Shown here one piece after another: positions 1 through 23,000 of a DNA stretch of 64,000 nucleotides. Position 1 is the first letter of the stretch, and the number at the start of each line of letters is the position of its first letter. Made by a program: the position numbers and the translations under genes. Below the pieces are notes generated by a model. It saw only the letters and a program-made list of their open reading frames with translations. It made no database searches and was not told where the DNA came from. Origin of the DNA: Pagrus major (taxonomy: Eukaryota > Chordata > Actinopteri > Spariformes > Sparidae); the NCBI RefSeq assembly GCF_040436345.1, contig NC_133215.1:20715306-20779305 (forward strand), read 5' to 3'.

Positions 1-72
1 TGATGGATAAAAATTGCAATGATTTCATTGATACACAACAAAAACACAGTATAAATGCTTTGTATACGGTAC

Positions 73-1657
73 CTTCCACTTTTTTGTTGCTCTTCTGAAG
101 ACGCTGTTTATTCTGCTGATGATGGGGAACTCAATCTCCTCGATTTTGAACTGGTAATGTATGTGCTGCAAAAGAACGATAGGCACATTCAAATGACGTG
201 TGTCAAGTGAAAGATACTCAAGCTGCCGGCCACTCACTCCATTTACTTTGAATGAACGCATGATAAAACAATTTTGCACTCACCGCTCTTCTCTTCTTGA
301 CCAGCTCTAAAACGTTGATTTCATACTGTAATTAAACAACATCTTGAAGTTAGTGTTTTAAACATATTTAAAAACTTAAGTAAATGTTAACAAGATTATG
401 GCACTCTACCTGAACGTATGCAATGAAGTCCTCTTTGTTTACTATCAACCTGTGGAGCTTGTACTCCAGGGCCGTCGCTCTCTTAATTATGGATCTAAAT
501 TAGTGATAAAAAAAACAACATTTCCCTGAGATGTTAATCTGAGAATCAAAACTTAAATTAGCCAGCTGTGCATGAATTATAAAGTAGAAGTATTCTAGCT
601 GTGGATCCGAAAATGTACTCATAGGTGCTCTGTAGATTTAGCTTTAGACTGTTCCACTATTCAGCAGTGGTTGAATAAGTATTAAGATCCTCTACTTCAG
701 TAAAAGGACTGATACCACACTGCAAAAATATGCTGTTGCAAGTAAAAGTACTGCAACGATTGATTGTTTTCATTATGGATTAATCTGCTCATTATTTTCT
801 CAGTTAGTTCGAGTAATTCAATGGAACAGTGGCAAATCTTCACATTCCTGAAGCTGGAAGATTGAAATGTTTTGCATGAAAATTGACTTAAACGATCAAA
901 ATAGTTGGCAATTGATTTTCTGACAGTTGGCTAACTGTTTCAGCTTTACTCTAAATTTTAATTTCTAAATACAAAATCACATTTTAAAGGCTCTTCAAAC
1001 ATTTCTTATGCTGTCACATACTTGTATATAGTAGCGATCACAATCATTTCCTCTGAATGGAGTGGAAGGGAAGTAGAAAGGGGCATGAAAAGGTAATACT
1101 CAGGTAATGTACAAGTACCTCACATTTGACCTTAAGTACAGTACTTGTACTTGAACAACTTAGTTAAATTCCACTGTGGAGCAGCTCCAGTATTTATTTT
1201 TCTTCACAACACAGGATCTGTTATTTCACTCGGCTGTTTCTTACAGAGAAACTTTGAATCTATAGAATCAAAACTTTGACGTACAGTTTTATGAAAACAG
1301 TGCACTCTTTGTGAAATTGATGAGGGTTTCTTTTTCCTTAAGATCCACAAATATTGCATAAGTACTACTGAGGTGAACGAGGGGGTACTACGATGACAAA
1401 ATGGATGTTCTTGTCATGTTTTTTCTGTCATCTCTCCATGTTACTGCCTACAATATGACCCAATGCCAAAACATCTCATGTCAACGATGTCCTTTGTTAT
1501 ACTGATGTGTTGTTCTTTTGAGTGAAGACATCAGGAAAGTGCTGGTACATTAGAAGTGGTCTTACTTGACTTCTTTCTTGGTGAACAGTCCCACTCTCTC
1601 CAGCTGCTCCAGCTCAGGGATCCTGTCCTCTATCCGCTGCTGAACGATCTCCGCCAT
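73..1657 (-). CDS. utp6: UTP6 small-subunit processome component, N-terminal exons (partial)
   Basis: UTP6 is a HAT-repeat protein of the nucleolar SSU processome and is needed for 18S rRNA maturation. Four coding exons are visible on the minus strand: 1566-1657 (start codon at 1657), 410-494, 284-325 and 73-165. They join in frame to 104 residues. The first begins MAEIVQQRIEDRIPELEQLE, nearly identical to the human N-terminus. The second carries KEDFIAYVQ, the third YEINVLELVKKRR, and the fourth the start of the HAT region (FRRATKKWK). The donor of exon 4 lies at 61-72, so the gene continues beyond the left edge. The start context, AAGATGGCGG, also resembles a YY1 site. The gene is head-to-head with suz12, as in human. 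Identification is secure; the rest of the protein is outside the window. Confidence 0.95.
752..946. mobile_element. Internally deleted copy of a dispersed hAT-like MITE in utp6 intron 1
   Basis: The segment starts with TGCAACGATTG and contains CATTATGGATTAATCTGCTC and CAAAATAGTTGGCAATTGAT. These resemble the termini and interior of a very common teleost non-autonomous element built on 'GCAACGATTAATCG' motifs. A longer copy lies at 6190-6500. Boundaries are approximate and no target duplication is seen. The family label comes from memory of fish repeats. Confidence 0.55.
1085..1182 (-). repeat. Fragment of the 'GTGGAAAGTA / AAGTACTTGTA' fish dispersed repeat
   Basis: Read on the minus strand, this has the runs of 'tacttaagtac' and 'agtacttgtac' typical of a common teleost repeat. 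Related plus-strand copies occur near 27964-28230 and 34645-35000. It sits in utp6 intron 1, and further weak fragments flank it (590-740). Boundaries are approximate. Confidence 0.45.
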
Positions 1658-2754
1658 CTTGTCGACGCGGTCGTTACGGGCTCAGGTCCGACTGTTGTTC
1701 TTGTGATATTACAGATGTTGATGTCAACTTTAAATCGACGCTGACCATGAGACTGTTGGCGATGGAGCAGAAATCCTCCTCCACACATGTGTGGAAGTTG
1801 TGATACCGGTCGCTCTTCCGGTTCCGTCTGCAAATGCTTCCGTCAGGAAACACGGTCCAAAATGTGTGATGCCAAAGCAAATTCAAACTGGCTCATGCAG
1901 TGATTTACTGTACAGATAACATGTCACACTGACTTCACTGTTGTTTAGTGGCATCAAATAACACATTTATTAGTCAAATACAAAAATGGATATAGATGTG
2001 CTGATGTGGAAACTGTAATGGAGTTTAGACTATTTGAGAAATTAATTTACTGCTCTGTTTGTGGAAAACAGGGTCTCTTAACCACATAATTAACTTCCTT
2101 CACTGAATTGAAATATCGTTCTTCCTCTTAATTATTATTTGCCGTTTTGCTATCAAACTTTAAAAATCGTCATTTAAGTATTGTGCTTTAATCACCATGT
2201 ACTTTATTGTACTGAAGTTGTTTGTACAGTATGCACAAACAATGCTGTTGTAAAGTTGTTTCAGTGATTGTTTAAAATACGACGCAGTGAATACCAAAAA
2301 GTATGACAATATCATTTGATAAATATTTAATAATACTACAAAATGGTATTTTGTTTTTTGGTAATCAGTGGCGTGCTGTGTATACCATAAAATAAGTCGA
2401 TGTCCATTCATCAGTGAGTACTTGTACTTGAAGCATAAAAAGTCCTAAAAGTAATAGAAATAGAAGATGTAATAATCCCACACACACCCTGATAATAACC
2501 CAAAAGTCCTAACTTTCAGCTCTTCACTGTGTATCGTTGATTTATTACAGATCATAGTACCAGTTTTGCTGTTTAAACTGTGGAATAATTTCCTCTAACA
2601 ACATACAATCAGAGAAAGGACACCGATGTCATGCTTAATGGGATTTACAGTAAACACAAGGTTGGAGCAGCAGGATCGTCTTGATGTCTTTGCTGATAAA
2701 CTCGATTTCCCGCAAAATCGCAGAAAGCGAGAGCGGGTTGTATGTCATCTCCGG

Positions 2755-2820
2755 AGGTCAGCAGCCAATCACAGCGCCGAATTCTCTTACTCCGGCTCCC
2801 ATTGGCTGACAACTGACTAA
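2755..2820. promoter_or_regulatory. Inverted CCAAT-box pair between utp6 and suz12
   Basis: A CCAAT box at 2765-2769 (CAGCCAATCAC) faces an inverted one, ATTGG, at 2801-2805 (CATTGGCTGAC). The flanks are also inverted copies: GTCAGCAGCCAAT on the left and ATTGGCTGACAACTGAC on the right. The pair lies between the utp6 start (1657) and the suz12 start (3380), nearer suz12. Paired CCAAT boxes are typical NF-Y sites of housekeeping promoters. The rest of 1658-3379 holds no gene that I recognise. Its 2940-3300 part is richer in CpG and GCTAGC motifs and probably contains the suz12 5' UTR exon. Confidence 0.5.
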
Positions 2821-3379
2821 TACTCTGTTGTTCAGTACAAATTGAAGGAAACCACACCGACAATAAATTACAGATAGATAATCGAGAATTTGGTTGAAAA
2901 TACTCCCACCTTCTCCAACTTTAAACGAAATTTGTGACAGCTGAATGCGAGGGGACCTCCGGCGTACGACGGGTTGTTTTCTAGTAAACCATGCTAGCAG
3001 TGCTAGCTAACTAGCCAGCGTCTCGTCGCCTCCTCTTCATCTTCATGGGTTTCTGCTGTTGAGTCTGCCAGGCTTGTGCTGGAGGCAGCGAGGCTAACAA
3101 ATTAATGCCATCGGCCAGGGTGGGTAGCCTTTATTTGTGCGCTATATCTACCGCATGCCGATTGTGGGGTTTTCGTTAATCCTAGTCTGAAGACTGCGCT
3201 GAAATACCAAGCTAACTAACATGTTAGCATTGTGCTTTTAGCTGAGCTAGCTAGCTCGACTGCTAACGCGAGTATTTGCCTACTGGCTAAGCTAACATGT
3301 TGTATTGCCACCGTTTGTTCTGTAATAATTTGAGTGTTAACATGTGTTGTCGTCTCAATCGCAGAACTCAGGTCATATT

Positions 3380-12756
<9,377 letters not shown>

Positions 12757-15700
12757 TGTTGGATGGATGGAACAATGATTGTCGTCTTTTTTTCTTTTAT
12801 TTTTGATTTGGGTTGTTTTTTTTTCTTCTGCAATGAACTTTACCAACCCTTTGGTGCTTAGATAGGTGGCAGAACTGGTCACTGGAGGATCTGACCTGAA
12901 GCAGACCAGTATACAAGGTAAACAAGTTTATGGAACTTGAGAATTGAACCAAATATGAACAATATAAAAGTGAATCACCCACATCTACACAACCCAGGAG
13001 TTTAAGGACTGGATGATGCAAGTTGAGCCTACTTAATATGCATTTTGTAGGTGCCACTGAAGTATCTGTCTTTGGGGGTGAGAGTGTGAACAAACTGAGA
13101 GTCTTCTGATGTGGCACGACTGTCTTTGGTATGTCCTTGTTCAAGACAACTGTATCAAGACTACAGTTAAAACTGTACTGGTAACATTGTCACTCTTGAT
13201 TATTTGTACACATACACAATAACCTTGTTGAGAACTTATCCTTTTTAGCTGATTATTTTAGCACTTGGTGTTTGTATTTAGAAAGCTTACCTTGAATTGT
13301 CTTTTTTTGTTTTTGTTTTTCAATTCATGCTGCGCCAAATGTTAAATGCAGCTTTTCCACTGTCATCAGTGGAGAAACTTCAGTGGGTTTGATTTCACTG
13401 TTGTGAATGACATTTAATTTGAAGGGTCATACAGTTAAAATTCTACACTTGGAGCCCACTTGTCTAGAGTATATGAAGCTTGTGATAGGACCCCACAATG
13501 GATTGTGGGTTTTGCTGGTAGATTTTGCCATGACAATAGTGTTTTATTGTAAAGCCTTTAGATCCTTTGGAAGAGAATAACTTCAAAACATCCACTTCAT
13601 CACCCCTAAGCCTTTTGGCCTGCATTGATAATAGCTCAAGGAGAGCCAGGGAACTCAACTTGACTTTTTTTTTTTTTTCTTCCCTAAGATTTACTGAAAC
13701 AACCAGCAGCACATCACTTCATGTATTGTGTTGAGTGCAAAGCATTCAACATATAAAAGTCAACAGTTTTTTGATCATGATGTTTTTTTAAACATGGGTT
13801 GTGAGTATCAGTAGCTGACTGAAATGTGTATACATGTAATCACATCACATGTTAAGCTGTGCCCCGTCATGAATCCAATAATTAACAGATTGCAGTCTGT
13901 CTCTTAAAGCAATATGCTGTTTATTGGAGGTTTGGTTTTCAGGTCCAAGTCAGTTGTCTGTCCTATTAGGTGCAGTTTATGCCAAAGGGGAATATTTCCA
14001 TCAGTCTTTCTTAGTTCTGTAATTTTTCATCATACTTTTTGCATATTTTTCTTTTGTTTCATTCCATGACAAGTTTTTTTTTTTTTGATAAAGCAGTGGT
14101 AGTTGTGTTTTGTAGTGTGCACATAAATCGGTGATCACCATTCATTATTTCATCAGACTTCCCATGTGGACAACCAAATTTTACAATATATTTTCCTCCC
14201 TCCAGCATTTGTGGAGGGTTTCTGTATTCATCTGGAAAAAGGGAGACATATTCACCATTACTGTCAAAACACCCCATTTAAAAATTATGAACTGTACACT
14301 CTGGCTAAGGGGATTTTTATATTTAAAGAAATAAAATACATTTGACCTCATTTGTGTGTGCAATGTTTTGGTGGTTTAACAATTCATGCCCCAAACGGTC
14401 ATCCTCAGGTTGTGTTACAGTATTTTGTAGTGACAGAATCAAGATGAGCAAAACAGTTTGCTGCTTGTCATAATACAATCGTAACCTGAAATTCGCTAAC
14501 TTCCTCTGGAGCTTTTGACCACATCATACTGCCTTCATCACCAGATTGAGCTTGACCAGTCGTACTGGAGATTGAGGGAGTGAACCTTGAATTGAGACTA
14601 TTTTGTCAACTGAGGTTTTCAAGGTCGAGAGTGGACAAGCTCAAGTTAGATGTTTTACTTTGGCACTGAAATAACTTCATAAAAAATGGTTCAGTGAATT
14701 TAAATTTTGCTGAGGTTTCCTGAAGTAAGTGTTGCATATGATAATGTAAATAAGATGTAAGGGTGCATCACAGTGGCTGAGGTCCAGTCCTAATGAGCCT
14801 TCAAGATCAGACCTGTTTTCATAATGAATGTTCACAGGAGGTGACACGGAATACAAATTACATGCTAAATGGAGTTTTGGTTAATCTGTCTTTTCTCTTG
14901 GTATTCACTGGAGACATGCAGACTGCAGATACTGCAAATTTTCCAGATACAAAAAGTGTCTTCAGAGAGAAATAATTGCGGACTCTAATCTGCCTTTCTT
15001 CTGCAGGGAAGAAACCCGCAAAACTATTCTGCCTTATAGAGTCCCCTTTATTTCTGTTACCAAATCTTCTCCTTCTGAGAATCTTCCATTCCCCAAAGGT
15101 GTCAGAAAATACTTTAATATAAAGTCCACATTGTATATGTGGCAATAAAGCACAGTTTGTATCCCATCATCTTCTTCCTAGTACCAAACAAGGGAACTAA
15201 AAAAAAAACACTGACACCATTATTTAATTTTTACTAAAAGCAAGCATTGACACGCACCTAGTTTAACTCATATTTAATGTTGTCTCACCACTATGAATCT
15301 TACAAGTAAGCAGTGTTCTTTTCAAAGGACATAAATCCCAATTTAAGCCCCTGGCAACAAGACACCTAACAGTCCTGCACTACGGCACCTTTCCTACTAA
15401 TGCCTCATATTGACATACTCTCTCAATGTCCAGCATTTTACATTGCAGTAATGTGCTAATGGCCTGGACACTGAAACACAAACTTAACTTTGTTTTTTTA
15501 CCAGTAGTCACTACATCTGTAATAAGAAGAATAATCAATGTAAATATAAATCACTACATTATGGAAAATGGGTATTGTATTGGTCAAACAACTTGTAAAG
15601 GCTGATGGGCAGTTATACATATAATGAATTCTGTTCCAAATTCAGGAAACCCTGAAAACAATATGATGTGCTTTAGCTTCTTGTAGGTTTAGTAACTGAG

Positions 15701-17093
15701 GGTCCAATGACTGATCATTTTAATAGTGGAGTATTCCTTGGAGAAGTTGACATAACCAAGAATAAATGCTCAAATAAAGACAGGAATTGCATACAAACTG
15801 TAACTTTACCCCCGAGAAGGGTCTTTTGGGCTTAGCTTCTTGGAGAAAACAAATTAAGTTAAATAGTTGTTTTTTTTATTTGCATAGAATACTTTTAGCA
15901 AAAAGACATTTGAGTGTGGGTGTGGAACTGAGTATTTTTGCACCTTCTGTGAATTAGAAGAAGAAATAATCTGTCACGTGTTGAATCACTGTATGCATGG
16001 CAGATTATTTTAGGTGGATGCTCAACAGAAAAGAAAGAAAACTGGAAAACAATCCAATTTTTGGAAGAAAAATTTTTTTTAAAATATGTTTTGAAGATAA
16101 TGAGAAAAAGATAATTTTCTGTAGCTACAGTTTGGCAAAGGACAATTACTGTTGAAATCTTAAATCAATTATTGATATATATAATTGACACGTATTTTTT
16201 TAAAGTAATCAGATCCTTCATTTATGTAGAAATATATACAACAACGTAATACTTTATTACAAGTCCTGCATTCAAACCCTTTTGGAGACCTAAAGTACCC
16301 AAAATAAAAAAGCAGAAAAATCAGAAAGGTCCGACCCTCATGTTTAACTATTTATCTTTAAATGTTAAAGTAACACCTGAAAATGACAGCAGAAATAAAC
16401 AAGGTTGCTGATTTCACATTTCTCCACGATGCAAATCAACTGAAAGTCAACCAGAAGTGACTGGTGTTGTTAGCACGCTGTCATACTGTAGTGATCGGGT
16501 CTACTGGATACCAGTTGTTTGAATATATGAATGAAATGATTTATAAAGATGAAGTAATACAGTTAACAGCAGCAGCAAAGGAAAGGAAAATGTACAGATC
16601 AGGTTACACCAGCAAGGGATGCCACTCTGCACGTAATTCTGGGTGAGGTAAAAAAAAAAAAAGAAAAAAAAGTGTTTTATTTGTGGGTTTAGAGGAAAAA
16701 ATGTCCTATATGATCTTTAAAGTTAATCTACGCCGTCAACACTTATAAACAAGCTTGTGTAACGTGTAGCTTTAACACGTATGAATTCATATTTCAATCA
16801 GTTCGGTTCACTTGCTAAACTGTACGAGCGCCTCCGTGTGATCTGTCTGTACACATACGATCTTTGGCTACACCAAACCTCGCGCTCGTTTTAAACGTCA
16901 CGTCACTTCTGTTCACGTTCACGACGCAGCACAACCCGCCACAGTGTTCAGGTTTGGTGTGTTTATGTGTAATGTTTACCCTGAACTCAGCTAGCTAAAA
17001 TACACAGTTAGCTCGCTCGGTGTGAAAACATGACAGAAAACTGACGCTTTTGCCAAAGTTGACGTCGAACTGACGTTACCTGACGCATCATGC
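12757..17093. other. suz12 3' flank and intergenic interval before atad5
   Basis: There is no convincing coding exon here. Candidate plus-strand AATAAA signals for suz12 lie at 14330-14335 and 15144-15149; the true 3' end cannot be fixed from sequence alone. Short A/T runs occur (for example around 16649-16671). From about 16790 to 17093 the DNA becomes CpG-richer (ACGTCACGTCACTTC, TTCACGTTCACGACGC), consistent with the atad5 promoter. Confidence 0.5.
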
Positions 17094-20000
17094 ATGACAG
17101 CCAAGCGCCAAAGCCGAGTTGCCTCCGGAAAGTCTTTAAACTTGAAGTTTTTAACGATGCTAAACAAACTCAAACGGAGCAAGGTTTGTAAAGATGCTTC
17201 GTGTCCAAGTAAAGACCAGCCGAGAGCCGCCGAGGTGATAACGGTGGTGTTGTCAGGGTCGAGCCTCTCCAGTGAGGTCCCAGATTCAACCTCGCGTGCT
17301 CCAAAAGACACACACGGGTCAGATGTTGCTGCTGGAGGCTTCTCCAACATAAAGGTCAACCCACTTCAGGAGCAGACTTTTTGCGCAAAAGGCGTTAAAA
17401 TTGCGCCAATTTTCTTGCGTGCAACACAGCATAGAAAGAGTAAACACGGCAGTGATGGGAAGCTGCATCAGTCTGCAGAGAAGCTGCAGAAATCAGTGCT
17501 CCCTCCTCAGAGTGAGGGTGTGCAACAGGTGAGAAGTCAGCCCTCTCACCTGACAGAGAGAAAGTGGTCGCCATCAGCTCTGCACAGCTGTCTGGAGGAC
17601 ATCCGAACATCTAACCCCGCATTTCCTGTCCGAGCAGTGTTCATCACTTTGCAGAAGAAATCAAATCTGCAGGATTCAGGTGAGATTGAGCAACAGTCTG
17701 TTATTAACGTACTCATAAAAAAGCTTGGTGGCATTGACTAGTTATGGCTCTATCTCCCTTATTAAGCAGAAAACGCCCTGAAGATAAGCTCCCCACAGAA
17801 CCACCTCAAAGAGAAGAGGAAGCGGGAGAATGAAAGCTCTGAGTGCGAGCCCAAACGCATGAGGTCTAGTCATATCATTCCTGAGGGTGATGCTGCTGTG
17901 GGTCACTGTCACATATCAGCACAGGGTGTCCAGGGAAGTACTGTCCTGACGGCCAGGAAGCAGCCAGGAAGCAGCAAGCTAAGTCGCTCTTACAGACTGA
18001 GGCAGCAGAGTGGGATCCCAGCAGGCCTGGTGATCAACTGTGAGCCGAAGTGTGAAGTGATAAAGGACACAGAGTATCACAGCCAGTCACTCAACACTTC
18101 CAATATTCTCCAAAGAGGTAAATATGTTATATGTATGACGTGTTTTATTGCATCTGAATTGCAGGATTTAAGATTTGATCCCCTTTCTTTTGTCTAGATT
18201 CCAGTTTTGAGGATGTTCTCTGGACAGACAAATACAGCCCTCAGCATTCAAGCGAAATCATCGGCAACTCGGCCTCTGTGACTAAACTACAAAAGTGAGC
18301 TTTGAATAAGTAGCTCCCTTACCGCTCACTGATATATTGGACTTAAAATCAGTGTGAGCAAAATCTTTTGTTTTTTCTCTGGAATTCAGATGGTTGAAGC
18401 AATGGAAACTAAGAGCTGACCGTGATGAGAAGAGAAAACTGGATGAAAGGAAACAAGAAGAAAACAGCAACGGTATGAGCTGGCATTTGTCTCACTTTTA
18501 TCTCAGCCCAGAGTCAAATTTTTAATGTGGGTTTTAAATGTGTAACTTTGGCTGCTTATTTTTGGGTATCCGCATGACTAAAGTTTTATTTGAACAACTC
18601 AGGATTTCACATAATCTTCCATGTGTGGGGCCTTTTGGTTGTTTAACTGACCTCCTGTGCAGACTCATGGGACTGCGGAGACTTCCAGGGTGAGGCTGGG
18701 ACAGAGGACGACAGAGAGGAGACATTGTGTAACACCATGCTGATTACAGGACCTCCAGGCGTGGGAAAGACGGCCGCAGTGTATGCCTGCTGTCAGGAGC
18801 TTGGCTTCAAGGTTGGACTCAAACTGGACTTGAATCCATGATGCTAAAGGCTGATTATCTGCATCCATAAAATATCTTTAAATATGCCAGAAATGTGAAG
18901 TACCAAACAGTGATTCCTGACAGTGTGTGAAATCTCTGTAGTAGCTCCCCACTGAGAACTGTGTAAAAGTATTCCCAAATATACGACCACGTTTCATACT
19001 TCATATGACCCTAACCTAGAATGTTGAAAACGATGTGCCTTCTAGAAATAATGTTAGTAATGAAAAATGAAATACAATGCTTTAGAAACAGTTATTAAAT
19101 GCTAAGAAACAGAAAACATTTCACTCATCACTGTTGACATCAGTGTCTACGCCACTAACCCCTTGACAAAATGACAGATGCCTGTATGCTTTAAGAAATT
19201 TAATGGCCCGTGCACACATGACGTGTCATATCAGACGTCTCGTATATCTGGTTTACCCGGGACCGTCATGATTTTTCTTCTTTGAGATGAAACTGCGGTC
19301 ATGTTTGGCATTCACTCCTCAATCTGCAACCCTCTTTGAGTGTCTTTCGCCACAAGTTTGTAGAGTTTGAGGATGCATGTTTTTTGTTCTACACAGAAAT
19401 AGAAATGGGGCTGAATGATATGGAAAAAGAAAATATAATGCAGTTATTTCGACCGATATATCAAATGTGATGTGAGTCCCGCTTTAAGTGGGAGTGGAAA
19501 TTTTTGTGTTTGATTTTTGCAGAAAAAAAAATATAAAAATGATTTTTGAGTGGGTTGTGTTCCAAACAAGCATGTTCCCTTAGATCTGGAGAATATGACT
19601 TGTGGGTCGGTATCTCTGTATCACCAAGATGCTTTATTTATAATGGTATGTTATGACACATTTTACCTTTACCAAAAAAAAGCTCCATTGATTGGGATAT
19701 TGCACTTGGCCATATTGCAATTTCAGTAATGTTTTGATTATTTGTTCAGCCCTACACAGATATATGTAACTCACAGTTAGAGGTGGGAATCACAGAGTAA
19801 GTAAGAGTGTTTTCAGGGCAAATAATCACCTGGACGTCACACTTAAATAAGAGGAATTATCCTTTAAATTTTCTTTTCCTTTTCAAAAGGTATTTGAGGT
19901 GAACTGCTCCTCACAGCGCAGTGGTTGCCATATTCTGTCACAGCTGAAAGAGGCTACGCAGTCCCACCTTGTGGAGATGTCGGGGAAGGACCCACTGAAA

Positions 20001-23000
20001 CCAACTTACTTCAACAACTACAGCTCCACTCCGAAATCTGAGAGTTTATCTGGTGGGACATTGTTCAAATCTATCACTTTTTTTTTTTTAAACTTGCTTA
20101 CTTAGACAAGCTTGCAACAAAGACTGTCTTCTGAAAACGCTAAAAAATTATTAAAGAAAACGTGAAAACTGTCAGGTTTGTGTAGTGTTTAAATGTATAT
20201 CTCTAGACAGTAATCGAGGTTTCAGTGTCATATTAACACATTTTAAAGGCTTTTGTATTATTTTCTTAAACAGGAAAAACAGTGCCTCCAAAGAATGTCA
20301 CCTCTACTTCAAAAAAGAGAGCAGCCCAGAGTTTTGGTCGCTCCAGGCGCAAACTAAAAGCTAATCCAGCCACAATTACTTTGGCCAACTACTTTACGAT
20401 GAAGGCCAAAGCAGATCACTTACACTTCGGTGGCCCGTCACCGTCTGAAAAACCAGACTGCAAGACATCGGGCAGCCCCTCGCCAGCCTCTGATCAAACA
20501 GTGGCACAGAACAAAAAGACAGCCACATCACTCATTCTGTTTGAAGAGGTAAACCATTCGGCAGCTACACACTCTGAGACATATAATTTAATAGATATGA
20601 AACCACACGAAACCCAAGTTTAGTCTGAGATGATCCTTTTGCAAACTGTCTGCTCCCACAGGTTGATGTCATATTCGATGCTGATGTTGGTTTCCTCTCT
20701 GCCATCAAGACTTTCATGACAACCACTAAAAGGCCAGTCGTTCTGACCACCAATGGTAAACGCACACACACTGTGTCATTTTGAGAACAATCGATCTGAG
20801 GACGAGCTCTGATGCATATTAAATGTCTTCCTCAGATCCCTCATTCAGAGAGAGATTCAACTGCAGCTTGGAGGAAATCATTTTCAAAACCCCATCAGCT
20901 GTAAGTTTTTTATCTCTACACCCCTGTAGGACTTCATTGTGAACATGGTTGGGTAGTAACAGATTACATGTAATTGGGATTACATTGTCAGAATTACAAA
21001 AAATAAGTAACTATAATCAGCCCAGAGTTAAATGTTTAATTAGATTATGGTCACATTGTCAAGGACTACTTGCTCACATTTTTGATCACATCTTTAAAAT
21101 ATATCAATTTTTAAATTTTGAAACTTTTTTCTTGATAACCAATGCTGATGATGCCCAAGTGATGATTTACCGATAACTGGAGTTTTTATTCCTTTTTATT
21201 TCAATTGAAAATGGAAGCTGAACATTTTGAGTAAGTGATCCTCTTGTGTTACAACAGCAAAGTCCTCCATGTGGCATTTGATTAACAAACAGTGGCTACT
21301 TTTAGTATAAGGTGCAATATTTTCAATGTTTGATTTTGGAGTAATCCAGAAGTATTCAGATAAGATTACATTTCAAAGTAATTGAACCTAACCCCTGCAC
21401 GCATGTTTCCTGAAGCAGCTCACACTTGTCTTGTACATTTGTGACTTCAACAAACTGTGCTTGTTGCAAATATGAGCAAAGAATGACCCAGTCAATCTAT
21501 TTCCAAGGTGAGTGTCTGCAGCTACCTGCAGCTGGTGGCCTTGGCGGAGAATGTGCGACTGGAGTTGGAAGACGTCAGCGGCCTCCTCAGACTGTCTAGA
21601 GGTGACGTCAGACGCTGCCTGCTGCAGCTGCAGCTCTGGGTGCACAGTGGTGGAGGACGGGCATCTCAGAGAGCAGATTTAACTAAGGAGCTGATTGGTG
21701 TTCAGCGTAAGTTGTTTAAAAATTAATCACAATCAAGCCCCCTTATAGACAATGTTCATATCAATACAGATTTGCAGGAATTTTCTCAATTTCCCTACCT
21801 AGACTCGGATGTTACTAAAAAAGGAGATGATGTAGACTCCCAGCTTCCTCAATGTGACACAGGCTGCACTGCTAGCATGCTGGGTCTGCAACCTTTGACC
21901 CAAAACCAAGTGCTAAACCTTCTAAAGGTGAGTATTGATCAGATTCATCTAGTAAATTTGAACTCTAAGCTTTTTTTTCCGAGGAAAATTTGTTTAATCT
22001 GTAAATATTTTCTTTCTTCAATTCTTCAGTGTCAGTTCTGGTCTGAAATAGACATGATGAAGCTCCTGAGGCTGCTATCCGAGAGCTGGAGACGAGGTGT
22101 GCCTCTTCTGTACTGCAACCTGGAGCTCCTTCTACCCATCAAGGAAACTTCAGTTCACTTCCTGGACGAGGGGACTTGTTCTGGGCCGCACAGTGAGCTG
22201 GCAACCCCTGATCCTCACATCCAGCAGCTGGATGGAAATGTCAGCCCGAAGGCGTCCACCACTGACAGCAAATCTGTTCGGAAGATCTCCAGGCTTAGCA
22301 GAAGGAAATATATCATGCAGTGTGACATCACATCATCTTCCAGTGTGACAGAAGCTCCTCTAAGAACATCATCATCGTCAAAGAGGACTCATTCAAAAGC
22401 CGCTTGTTCAAGAGACAGGACTGAACAAAACGCAGCCAAAGTGGAATCTGATTGTTTGGATGCATTGACTGACTACTTTGACCTCATGTCATACCTCGAT
22501 GCCACAATGCCGGCTGCAGCGCCGCTTGTTCCAGGCTCATGCACACCCGAGGCGTTTGTCTGGACAGGAGTTGAGATAAAGGACGGTTTGTTGGATGAGA
22601 TGAGTGAGGAGGAGGAGAAGGAGGGCAGAGGTTGGAGCCAGGAGAGGCTGTTGGATATTCAGGCTGCTGTCGAGGGCTTGGGGTTTCACAGGTACCTGTG
22701 GAGAGTTTTTGAGGCATGGACTGAAGGCCAAAAATACAGACAGGAACTGGGAGACACGAGATGGGGGAGGCTAGTGGAGAGACTGATGTTACCTGCATCT
22801 TCCAAAAGCCTCAGCTTTAGTTTTCAACCTCTATGTGCACCAAGGTGAGCCGATTCTCCTTCTGATCCTCTGAATACTGATTCAGATCATTAACTGTCAA
22901 CGGCATTTCACTCTGTTAAATAACTGATGGAGTTTTGTGTCGCATTATATTTCAGCAGTCCAGTCATAAGCACCCAAAGCTCATGATGTTGTGTACGTCA

